From Siderastrea siderea (lineage: Eukaryota; Cnidaria; Anthozoa; Scleractinia; Rhizangiidae), in assembly GCA_964030785.1 (NCBI GenBank), contig OZ034978.1, positions 12,513,953 through 12,577,952 of the forward strand: a stretch of 64,000 bases of DNA. Direction: 5' to 3'. The stretch's first letter is position 1. Every line of letters begins with the position of its first letter. Positions 1-10,647 of this stretch are shown here, piece after piece. The translations under genes were made by a program, and so were the position numbers. The notes under the pieces were generated by a model, which did no database searches, was not told the origin of the DNA, and was given only the letters and a program-made list of their open reading frames with translations.

Positions 1-400
1 CTGTGTGGCTACCGTTTGCAGGAAATGATAATGACTATCAAGCAACGGGAAGTGGACCGTCTCACGAGGACTTTGCAGTGTTTTGTCAGAATTATTTTAA
101 TTTGTTAATAATCCGACCGAGAACCTCTCGCAAACAGAATAGTGCCCAATACAACACCAACAGAAAGACTTCAATTAAATTTTGTAAGGGAGAACAAACC
201 ATAATTACCTTTATTAGCCTAATTTCATTTTCAACAACAAAGGAAGAAATTAAAAAAGATAGCCCAACATTCTCATGTTGCAATCCTTTTCTATCCGAGC
301 CATCTGTAGCCCAAGACACTTGATTGTTGATTGTTTCAGTGCACTGGTATAGTAACTTTTGACAAAACTAGATTATTATTTTCAGGTTGGCGCTTGAGTA

Positions 401-638
401 AAAAGTCCGTTCTGAGTCACGTGATTCATTGAGTAAAGAAGGTCAAGATAAACGCATTTAACAGGGAAACTACCGCTCGAGTTTTTCCCGGTAAGAATCT
501 GCGGTCCAAAGTTCGAATCAAAAGTCCCTTCTGAGTCACGTGATTCATTGAGTAAAGAAGGTCAAGATAAACGCATTTAACAGGGAAACTACCTCTCGAG
601 TTTTTCCCAGTAAGAATCTGCGGTCCAAAGTTCGAATC
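401..638. repeat. 119-bp tandem duplication (2 copies)
   Basis: Two adjacent near-identical copies (401-519 and 520-638) differ by only a few bases. Each contains the string TCACGTGATTCATTGAG and ends in a T-loop-like GTTCGAATC. A single diverged counterpart lies in unit B near 5670-5790, so the duplication arose after units A and B separated. Confidence 0.85.
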
Positions 639-2239
639 CATATGCTAAACCCTGTTTCAGACCAGTAAATCTACTAGTGATTTTCTTTATACTATTCAGT
701 GCCTTGCTCCTAAAATACGCCAGTTCAAAACGGCAGAAAATTTTATACCCAATTTCAGCCCAGTGGGCAAACCATGCCAGTAATTAAAACCGAAAAACGC
801 AACATGTTAAACCGAAACGGCTTGCTGACACAAACCATAATCTTTTTGTCACATTGTGCGTACGTAGTCTCCGTTTAATGAAAAAGAGTGTTAATATAGC
901 AATAAGGTTGAGCCCCGTAAAATTTAAACCCCCTTGTAAACTTTGCCAGTTGAAATAATGGGATCCAAGTGTCGTCCTCCAAAAGAAGCGGTTTTTTTAT
1001 TCGTCTTGATGCCACCCATATAGCGTTGTCCTTATCGCTGTTGTTGTTGGATAGATCAATATGAACTTAGTATCTCAGTCTCAGCATGATCATGCATATG
1101 ACCTTATGAAACATATAAGGAGACAAGAAACATAAAAGAAGGTAAAGAGAGGCTATTCTAAAGATCTCTTAGTCTCTTCTACCAGGCCAACGTCATTGTC
1201 TGTGAATAAAATTATTGTTGCTGCTGTAGTTGTCGTTGTTATTCCTGCTGTTGTTAGGATACATCAATTTAAAATTAGTAAATAAATTTAGATTTTAATT
1301 TTAGGATGTCCGATTTTAAATGCTGCCACTTTAGATAGTTTACGTGTTACCATCTTGAAATGTTTAAAACTTAAATAATATCTTTTAGTTACTTGCTCTT
1401 TTTATATCCTCGGGATACCAGAACGCTTCCGATTTAGGTTTTGTAATTCTCAATGCCATAAAAGCCACGGGCGAACAGAGAAGCGACGAAAAATGCTCGT
1501 CTGGTTACTGTTGAGGAGGCAACATCATTTTCACGTGCTTAGCACTTGAAACCAATGGCTTGTTGCGTTATTAAAATTAAAGTCTAACATTATTTAAATT
1601 TCCTAGTGGTGCTGTTTACTGTTCAGTAGAAACTTAGCCCTGAATTTGGCCTGAGCCGGTGACCATTCACATGAAAGTTAGTTTTATTGAATACAATTTG
1701 TCCCTGCTTGTTTTTCAATTTTTTTGCCAAGGAAAAGTTTAAATTTTTGTTAATCGAGAATCAGCAGAAAACCAGGAAATTAATTTTTATGCACCAGGGA
1801 GATAATGATCCACATTGGCAATTTCTTAGAAGTTCCATCTCTTTGGAAGTATTCGTAGAGTATCAACACAGATTCTTTCCAGGTCTAAATCTAACGCTTA
1901 CAATCACTGCCGGAATGGTCCGAATGGCACTTGGCAAAATGTGTACTAGTTTTCCCCTAATCAATCGCTTTCTTTGTATCTAATGTCTTAGTCTATTGAT
2001 TTAAGCGGACTTTTTTGCACGTGTGTGAAATAGCGAAAAACGGAGATTTTAAAAACGCGTTTTCAAAGCGTTTTCATACATGCGTGAGCGTTTTTATTCT
2101 TTGTCGTTGTCCACATGCATGTTAACGCTTAAAAAGTTAACTAAGCACTTCTTTGTTACTTGAACAGATGTTGTCGGGTCACCGTTTTCGCAGATCGTTT
2201 TCGGTTGTATTGAAGAAGGCGAAATCCTATAAAATAATA

Positions 2240-3060
2240 CAACTTGGGACTATTACATAATACGGTATAAATGCACACAGTCACGTGCATTGAAACTCAC
2301 TTGTGTGCCGAATATTGATACAGAACTTAAGTGGTGTTTATTAAATGAAAATCTACTCAATATTTTCTGTTATCAGCTCTAATTGTGTCTGTTTTTATTT
2401 TGTTTTACAAGGATAGTTTCCTTTTGAGGAAGACTATTATATAATAAGGTAGAAACGCACACACCCATTACATTAAATCAAAAATTTATTAAAATGTTTT
2501 AACAGCTTCTAATTGTGCCGGCTTCAGCTCTGCTCAGTACAAATTAGCTCCTCTTTTTTTGAGAATCAGTCTATTACATAATACGGTACGAACGTACACA
2601 CTCACGTGCATTAAAACGCCCTCACGTGCCAAATATTGATCCAGAACTTCAAATTCACATTTTAAACGGAAATGCACTTAATTTTCGCTATCGGCAGCAA
2701 TTGTGTGTGGGATGACTTTTGTTTACACACGTTTGCAGGCGTCACTCACGTGCGTTGAAACTTCAGGCTCGCGTGCAAATTTAATACGAATCCAGACTTT
2801 GAGATTCACATTTTATACGGAAATGGATTCGATATTCGTTGTCAACAGCTTTCGGTTGTGTCTGGGCTGACTTTTGTTTACTCACGTTTACAGGAGTTAC
2901 TCAAATGCTTTGAAGGTTTCTCCTGTGCCAATTTATTATAAGCAATCCAGAACTTGCGTTTCCTCAAATAAATTTACTCGATGATATTTGTTTAGCAATT
3001 CTAGTTGAGCCAATTTTGGCTCTTGCTTACCAAGTTAGTTTCGTTTTGAAAATGACGTCA
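2240..3060. repeat. Tandem ~150-bp E-box repeats in unit A
   Basis: Diverged repeats share, in order, TTTGTTTAC, CTCACGTGC.TTGAAAC, a segment ending ATCCAGAACTT, and an A-rich ATTCA..TTT..ACGGAAATG block. The ATCCAGA anchors lie near 2641, 2795 and 2945, about 150 bp apart, and a more diverged unit sits near 2320. CACGTG hexamers occur at 2282, 2603, 2623 and 2747. The same array is upstream of CA1 (9640-10100), so it is a shared CA upstream module. Whether it acts as an enhancer is inference. Confidence 0.7.
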
Positions 3061-3559
3061 AGTCATTGTGATCCGACTTCTAAATGTTGACTCAAAGTTG
3101 ACTTGTCAATTCTAGACGAAGCTGTATGGGGCATGCTTAAAACAGCTCACCTAGATAAGCGTCAGTTAATTATAAAAAGCCAACGCATCGCCTAGTCTTT
3201 GATGAGAAGCAAAGAGATGGCAATAAGCCTAGAACAGGCTGAAAATCTAACAAGCAATATCTGTAGTGTTTAATTAGTTGTTAATGTGCTTATTTTCTAA
3301 TCGGAGTTTCTTTCACCTGTTACATAAATCGATTCAGGTGTTGAAATTTTGTTGTCATTCAGACGCAATTATGTTATCAATACTGCTTTGTAGTACCACT
3401 GAATGACAATATATTAAAGATAAGCCATCAGCAATTTCAAGTGTCTTATTTTAAAAACAGCAGAAATAGAAACCCCCAGATTAATTCTACCAACGATAAA
3501 TGCAAATATTTTGTTTCCAGGGGAAACGCTCTCTGCACGTGTTGCATGCCTATATGGCA

Positions 3560-3870
3560 CGTCCAGAATGCCGCTACTGGCCTTTAAAATTTTACTTATT
3601 ACTTTCAGGGCACGAAAAGTTCTGTCACCTTCGTATCTCAGTCTTGACCTTCTTGTTCCATACACCCCATCTCGTCTGTCATGTTCATCATATTTTTATT
3701 CCAGTTTTCAATCTAAAACTTAGGGCACAAGATTCTTCTCCGCGGCTGTCCCAACGTTATGGAATGCTTTGCTATCTGAGGTCACAAAAAGCTCCTCGGT
3801 TTCCATTTCTTTAAAATTTTCTTAAAACTTTCCTTTTTTATTTTAAAGAAGCATTTTTTGATATAATATT
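3560..3870 (+). mobile_element. LINE fragment: 3' end of a reverse transcriptase ORF
   Basis: Reading on the plus strand from about 3570, and allowing one in-frame stop, the translation gives a classic C-terminus of a non-LTR retrotransposon: FKILLITFRARKVLSPSYL, a PYTPSRL motif, then an AVPTLWNALL-like motif and VSIS.LKFS. These motifs follow the RT domain in many CR1/L2-like LINEs. The element is 5'-truncated and dead. It sits directly downstream of the ghost CA promoter, where exon 1 would be expected. The clade assignment is tentative. Confidence 0.7.
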
Positions 3871-4600
3871 ATGCTATTATTCTTTTAACTTTTCAGATTC
3901 TCAGTCGTTTTTAACGCCAACATATAGCTTATGATCAGTCCTTGATGAGAATCCAGAGATGATGACTGAGATGCAAAGAGATGGCATTTAGCTGAAAATC
4001 TTACAAGCAATATCTGTCGCGTTGAATCAATTATTGGCGAAGTATTTTCTCTCGGAATGACTGCAACGGCAATAATTGTCTTTCTAAGGGTAAACTTGTA
4101 TACCGCCGGTTGTTTTTCTGTTTACTTCCTGACAGAAAGGAATTGGTAATTATCTTCTAAATGTTATTTGATCGCAAAAATAATATACTACGCTTTTGAA
4201 CTGTAAATTGTGTAAACTGCAAAAAAGTAGAAAAATAAATTCCTCTAAACTTTCTCGCCCAACAGTAAAGGAAGAGGAAGAAAAAGTAAAACACATGTTA
4301 AATCGTAGTGGAGAGGTTTGACGCAAGTGGCAGAAAAAGACACTGAGAGAAGGGAAAGGAATATAACAATAGAAGATATTTTTATGTTGTAACTAATTTC
4401 GTTGTTCATAAGTTGCCATATTTTGGTATGAAATGTTGAATGACGTTTTGCAAAAAAGATCTGCTAACAGAACTATGAGCCGTGGCGCTTCATATTCATC
4501 TGAAAATTCCATGGTTCACGTTTAGTTAATTTGAAGTTAATATTGATTTTATAGCCGCCACTTGCTATATACGTGAAGATGACAGCTTGGCTTTTCTGTG
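3870..4600. other. Non-coding, with a second partial CA-promoter copy
   Basis: The segment around 3930-4060 repeats the conserved promoter block also seen at 3195-3310, 10270-10400 and 18890-18990 (core GAGAAGCAAAGAGATGGCA, then CTGACAAGCAATATCTGTCG with variations). The block therefore occurs on both sides of the LINE fragment. No gene is supported in the remainder. Confidence 0.55.
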
Positions 4601-4910
4601 GCAATCCTAATGCATATATTTCATGTGAGGAAGAAGCCGCTACCACCTACAAAAAGGAAGACATGACTATCAGGTCACTAGTATTTATCAACAGGAGCTG
4701 GTTTGCAGCCTGAAAGGGGCTAACTCACAGTGACTTTGCAGTGTTTTGTTAAAACGATTCTACATTATCACTGAGTCCCCTAGCTCGCGAGTAGAATGTT
4801 TGCTTAGTACAACACGAAGAGCAAGCGATTTTTTTATTTTTCAAAGCATAACGGCAAAACTTGGTAAAGCTACCCTAGCCATCTGTTGCTTAAGTTACTC
4901 ACTGATTTAA

Positions 4911-5093
4911 CAAATTGACGTCAGTTTTTTATGCGTCTGTCCTCTTATTGATGATAAATTTCGTCATAACATTGTCAAAGTGTTGTAGATTCACGAGCCG
5001 CAGGCGAGTGGATCTACAACAAACTTTGACAATGTTATGACGAAATTTATCATCAATAAGAGGACAGACGCATAAAAAACTGACGTCAATTTG
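4911..5093. repeat. Near-perfect 183-bp palindrome (foldback/MITE)
   Basis: An ~81-nt left arm (4911-4991) is the reverse complement of the right arm (5013-5093), with a small 2-nt length difference in the middle. A spacer of about 21 bp contains GAGCCGCAGGCGAGT. The outer ends carry TGACGTCA. The DNA could form a long hairpin. The arms are almost free of mismatches, so this looks like a young foldback insertion. A diverged one-armed relative is at ~5563-5600. Confidence 0.85.
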
Positions 5094-5599
5094 GTTTTTA
5101 CAATAACAAAAAGCCCAAACTGATTTTCAAACGAAGGAAAGAAATGCTATCAAGAGTCAATGGAAGATGCGATTGCCGCAGAATCGGAGAATCACAGGCT
5201 CGTAAATTAAAACTTTAGTAAGAATAGGTCAAAAATACAAGGACAAATTCGAATTGCTCAACTAACCTTTAATCCAGTGAAAACTGTTCACAAAATAATC
5301 CGTTAAAACACGGTTCAGCTTAATTTCATCGACAGCACAAATTCCCGCTCACCGCCGATTTTCAGGTCTGAATCCACAATAAACATCCTCATCTTTTCGC
5401 TCTAAGGTTGCAATGGTTTCTTCAGTTTTAACCCATAAAATTTAGATGATTTCCTCATTGACGACTACTAGATTTGTGGTACAATTCTCGCCTCATCAAG
5501 AACGCAGCACTAAAAAGTTTGACAAACCTTTTGCTGATTGCGTCAGCTTTACGTGTTTCATCCGTCTGTACTCTTATTGACGATAAAAATTAGCCAATC

Positions 5600-8500
5600 G
5601 CTCAGTTATTGTAAAAAGTTTCATTGCGCTAGTATAGTAATTTTTGACGGAACTGGACAATCATTTTAGGTTTCTACTGGAGTAAACAGTCCCTCATAGG
5701 CCGCGTTATTCATTGGGTAAACAGAGTCAAGATAAACACGTTACTCTTAAAATTTTGGCAAGTGTCCGCAGCGCAAAGTTCGAATGCCTATGTTACGCCC
5801 CACTCAGCATAAATTTACCGATTTCCGCTACACTACTCAGTGTTGTGTTTCTCAAATACTTTCTTCATGCCAAAACAACAGAAATTTATTTCCAAATTCA
5901 GCTCTGTACCATGCCATTATATAAAACCAAAAAGCTCAAATTGAGACTGAAGCGGCTTGGTAATACAAACCATAACTCTTTTGTGCCGCGCAAGTGCGAG
6001 TATAAAGCATATATACAACACACGTGCCCCTCTAGACTAAGAGCAGTCCTTCCCTTGCATAAGCCACGCACCTCTTCGGAACCTGTAATTTTATTGGCTT
6101 CCTATATCACGCACCTCTATTGTTTTAAGGGCTAGGGTCATTGTTTTATTGTTTGTTCTTTTGTCTTCTCAGCCAATCCTGTTAAGCCTTCCGATAGGTG
6201 CGTACCGCCCCTTCCCTTGGCCTTCCATACAGTGGTTCTTAGGGAAGTCGTATTACCCTAGTAGCGAAAGCGTGGGAGGCTATCCTTCCTTCCTCCTGCT
6301 GATAGTCGAGCGAGGACGAACTCGCACACGCTTTGCAAAGAAACCGACTTTTGCTTGCGTTCAAATGTTCTTCTTGATCAGCTTTGCCTGAGCAGATTGA
6401 GGGACTGCTCGTATAATCTAGAGTCTCTCTTGCATGAAGACCAGATAATCCTGTATGGGTCTGTATCCACAAGGCACTGCCGGTTCAATTCAAGGCTACG
6501 ATGGCGTCCGAAGTAATCACGTCTTCGTAGTAATTATTGTTTATAAGTCTCTGTTTGCTGAAAATAAAATACGTTGTTAATAAAGGAGTAAAATTGAGCC
6601 CAGTGAAATTTAAGCCCTGGGTGAACTTTTATATGACCCATACGAATGATTAAAGAAGAAAAAATGTAAAGGAAGCGGAGAGAGGTAATATTCTTAATTA
6701 TTTTGTCTGAATCTCTTCCACTAGACAAACATTATTGTCCACTGTTATTACGATTGTTGTTAGGATACATGAGTTTAAATTTAGTATTTATATTTTAGGA
6801 TTTCCGTTTTTGAAATATTAATTGTTAATCATTTTAGCTACTTTAAGTGTTACCCTCTTAAAATGTTCAAAAGTTAATGAGCAATATGCATGAAATGCGA
6901 GAATTCACCAGCATTATTCTGCTAAGTTTCTTTTAGTCACTCGCCTTTTTTTTTTTGACATATTCTCAGAACACCGAAACGCCTTATTCACGTTCAATTA
7001 TTCTCAATGCAATTAAAGCCATGGAGACGAAAAGTGCTGGGCTGGTTATTGTTGAGGATGCAACATCATTTTCACGTGCTTAGAACGTGAAACCCTTAAA
7101 CCTGTTTTGACTGCAAACAAAACAGCCAAACCTCTGTTGTCATGCGGTTCTCGTCGAGTAATTAAGAGAAAAGGTTTTTAGCGCCAATTTCTACCTGCGC
7201 TGTTTATTGTGCCGTAAAGGTACTCTTGAATTTTGATTTTGTGGACGTGGTTTCATTAAGATAAAAGCTTTATTGAATAGTTCTTTTCTTTGTAATTACT
7301 GCTGTTTGGTTTTCAGTTTTTGTACAAAATGAAATTTAAAATTTTTGCCAGTGGAGTATCGTCAAGTATAACAAGGAAATTAGTTGTTATACACCACTAA
7401 CAATTTCTTAGTAGCTCCATTTGGATGTGTTCGTGGAATATTAATACAAACACTGGTACATATATGAATATTAATTAATACAAACACTTACTCGTTCGTC
7501 TGCACGTTATAAATCGAATGCTGACAATCACTGAATGGCGTTGGACTGCGTTCAGACTATTCAGCCTAATTCAATGGAAATTCTACGTGACAAAATAAAC
7601 AAATTCGGTTGAACCGTAAGTGTCATGCAGGGTGAACGAAAACACAACTCATTTGTTCCTCCATGGAGGAGTTGACTATAAAACTGGTCCGGAATTCAGT
7701 TGAACATCACTGCAAGATACGGTATCCCCTGTCACCATTGACTGGTTATCAGACTGTTTTGCGGCAAGAAAACTCATCTTAACTTCTTCAGTAATTCGAG
7801 GTAAGTGAAAATATAAATTCGCGAGTGGGTCGATGTTTCGCGGGATCAAACGTAAACGACACGGGATTGAAGCACATGTTCAAAAGTTAGGCGGAGCCTG
7901 GTAACAAGCTTCCAGAGGAAAGGTATTCTGGGTCAACACAAAATCAAAATGGCGAACGCAGTGCTATGGATGCTGACTGAGATAATGAAAAATGTTCTCA
8001 GGGCTAACATACTGCCGACACCCTGACCAAATCACAAGGAAAACGCTCCCTATTGCAAACCTGTTAAAGTGTTTTGGACGAGCTGGTGTCCAATACAGTT
8101 TATACTGATCCTCCTTGAATGGACAAGTAATTTTTAATGACTTAACCATGAGATCCTAAACTCAGGCCGCCTGTCAGGTTGTGAAGATAAAAAAAAAGAT
8201 GACACCCGTGGAAAAATACAAGTTGTGACGGACAAACTAGAGAAGAAGTTAGCTCACCTTTTAACCATTGCAATATTTCCCCAACAATTTGAACGCCTTG
8301 GCGCACGTGCAAACAATTAAAAAATAAAAAGACTTTTGCTATTTTGTTATGAAATAAGTTTTTTTTTTGTCGCTGCTTTTGAACATTTTGTTTTAAACTG
8401 ATGCTCCTCGAATGGCTAAATATTTTTTTATGACATAACCATGAGATCCTAAACTCAGGCCGCCGGTCAGGTTGTGAAGAGAAAAAAAAAGATGACACCC

Positions 8501-9640
8501 GTGGAAAATATTGTGACGGACAAACTAGAGAAGAAGTTAGCTCACCTTTTAACCATTGCAATATTTCCCAACAATTTGAACGCCTTGGCACATGTGCGAA
8601 CAATTAAAAAATAAAAAGACTTTTGCTATTTCAGTGTTATGATATAGGGTATGCTTTTGTCGCTGCTTTTGAACATTTTGTTTTAAACTGCCTACCAGCT
8701 CAATAAAGAGTAGAGATTTTGCTCACTTTGGATTCAAATAGTATACGGTCAGCCTACTGGTATGGTTACCTGCTGGTCGGAGAGGCGATAGTTTTCTGGC
8801 CTTTTGTTCTGCAAACTGAGAACAGATGGAGTAGTTCTGCGATAGAGCACGGACGTTGACTTGTGGGCGGCCAACCCACCAAAGCTTTCACGAAAAATCA
8901 CAATAAAAGCTTGCCAATCAGAAGCAAAACATAGACCGACAGTGACTTAGCCTGGGTGCGTTTTCCAGTGCTTGACATCTGTTGCAAAGTTTGCCTTTGA
9001 GTTCTGATTGATTTGTTGCATCCCTCGAGTTCGTTTGGATTCGTCAAGTTTTGTTGCTTGGGCTTATTTTTAACGACAATCAGTACTAAGAAAGCCCGGG
9101 CCCTTTAGCCTATGAATTTTCGATAACTTTGTGCCTTATGTTTTATTCTATTGGTTCTAGACTTTTCTGCACATGTGTGAAATAGCAAATTAAGAAAGTC
9201 AGTAAGACTCCGCCAACATCTATTGGTTTTTCAGCGTTTTTTCCCCTTTTGTCGCGAAATGGAGGTTTTAAAAACGAGCTTTCAAAACGTTTTTCAACAC
9301 CTGTGTGCGCTGTCCACCAGAAAACGATTGCATGGAAAGTTCCCAAAACGCTAGTTTGTTGTTACCTGAACAGATGTTTTCAATTCGTCGTTTTCGCAGA
9401 TCGTTTTCGGTCAAATGGACGAAAGGCCAATGCTATAAAATAAAATCTGTTTTCAAATATATAAAAACGACAGGGAACTATTACGTAATAAGATATGAAC
9501 ACACACAAGAACATTGAAATTCTTTTGCATGCCCATTCTTTGCACGTTTCAGAATTTAGGTGTCCTTTCTTGAAATGAAAATTTACTCTATATTTCCTGT
9601 TTTTGAGCTTGCAGTTGTGTCCGTTTTAATGTTGTTTACA
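5600..9640. other. Unit B upstream region, non-coding
   Basis: This is the counterpart of unit A 320-2240, with insertions. The segment ~6010-6530 has no counterpart in unit A (approximately 850-900 there), so it is probably a transposed insertion of unknown type. The longest ORF (5713-6135, 140 codons) lies in sequence that is homologous to unit A but not open there, so I treat it as chance. I see no gene. Confidence 0.5.
8106..8691. repeat. 293-bp tandem duplication (2 copies)
   Basis: Copies at about 8106-8398 and 8399-8691 align over their whole length with small indels. They share CATGAGATCCTAAACTCAGG and a TTAGCTCACCTTTTAACC block. An ORF on the minus strand (8142-8603) crosses both copies and encodes a repeated peptide, but it carries no recognisable domain and is probably a by-product of the duplication. 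Confidence 0.8.
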
Positions 9641-10110
9641 CAGTTGATTTTCGTTTGAGAATAACTATTACATAATAAGGTGTGAGCGCACATACTCACG
9701 TGCATTAAAACACTCTCGCGTGCCAAATATTAATCCAGAACTAGCGATTCATATTTTAAAAGGAAATGCACTCAAGTTTCGTTATCAGCAGGAATTGTGT
9801 CTGGGATGACTTTTGTTTACAAAGCTTTGCAGGCGTTCCTCACGTGCCTTGAAATTTTCTCGCGCGCTAAATATTAATCCAGAACTTGCAATTCATATCT
9901 TAAACGGAAATTCCCTGGATGATCGTTATCAGCAGCTTCCAATTGTGTCTGGACTGACTTTTGTTTACTCAGGCTTACAGGTGTTAATCACGCGCCTTGA
10001 AGCTTTCTAGTGCGCCAAATATTCACCCAGAACTTGCGATGCCTCTCATTACGAAGTATTCCGTCGATGATATTTGTTTAGCTGCTTCTAATTGTGCCGT
10101 TGTTGACTTT
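9640..10110. repeat. Tandem ~150-bp E-box repeats upstream of CA1
   Basis: Three to four diverged units are anchored by ATCCAGAACT-like strings near 9735, 9888 and 10027. Each is preceded by TTTGTTTAC and a CACGTG or degenerate E-box followed by TTGAA. Perfect CACGTG is at 9697 and 9841. The array matches the one in unit A. Only the last unit can be recognised upstream of CA2 (near 18655-18700). It may be a distal regulatory array, but the sequence alone cannot show this. Confidence 0.65.
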
Positions 10111-10540
10111 TGTTTACCAAGTTAGTTCAAATGTTGTCTAATGATTCTGACCCAACTACAAAATGTTCACTACATGTTGTCATGTCAATTCTAGACGAAG
10201 CTGTATGAGACATGCCTAAATCAGCTTACCTAGATAACTTTGAGTTATACATAAAACACCAAAGCATCATCAAGCCTTTGGCGAGAAGCAAAGAGATGGC
10301 ATTAAGCTTGCAGGCTGAAACTCTGACAAGCAATCTCTGTCGTTTTGAATTAATTGCTGACTTGCCCCGTTTCAATCAGAGTTTCTTTCATCTGTTAAGT
10401 GAATCGATTCAGGTGGTGAAATTTCGGTTTCATTCAACCACACTTATGTTATCCATATTGCTCTTTAAGAGCAATGGTAATATATTGAAGATAAACCATC
10501 AACAACGTTAAGTGACTTATTTTAAAATCAGCAGAAATAG

Positions 10541-10609
10541 AAACCGGGCCTCTCCACGTGGTGCGTGCAGAAACCGAGCTTCTGCACGTGTTGCGTGCCT
10601 ATATAAATA
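10541..10609 (+). promoter_or_regulatory. CA1 core promoter: doubled E-box and TATA box
   Basis: Two ~30-bp tandem repeats (10541-10570 and 10571-10600) each begin AAACCG and contain CACGTG (10555 and 10585) followed by GTGCGTGC or TTGCGTGC. TATAAATA follows at 10602-10609, 39 bp before the start codon at 10648. This fits a TATA promoter with a start site near 10630-10635. The CACGTG sites could bind bHLH factors; that is inference. Confidence 0.7.
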
Positions 10610-10647
10610 AGAGCGCTTTCTCCCTTTCCGCAGCGTGAATAGTAAGC

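Larger units (their letters stand above)
1..3560. repeat. Unit A: ghost copy of the CA upstream region, no CA exons
   Basis: This stretch is a diverged copy of the sequence upstream of CA1. Matching landmarks appear in the same order: the segment near 60-100 with ~4725-4760, 330-400 with 5620-5690, 1505-1555 with 7050-7100, and 2230-3540 with ~9430-10600. No CA signal-peptide exon follows the promoter-like end, which closes with an E-box and CTATATGG near 3536-3560, and no CA catalytic exon is found nearby. The unit therefore looks like a remnant of a third CA locus, or a duplication of the regulatory part only. Its short ORFs (3-323, 1687-1983 and others) have no recognisable domains, so I do not call genes. 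Confidence 0.7.

Noticed and set aside
5713..6135. 140-codon ORF upstream of CA1
   Set aside because: It lies in sequence homologous to unit A (~430-900), where the frame is not open, and it has no domain. Probably chance.
8142..8603. 153-codon minus-strand ORF with repeated peptide
   Set aside because: The peptide repetition follows from the 293-bp DNA duplication. No domain, and the composition looks non-coding.
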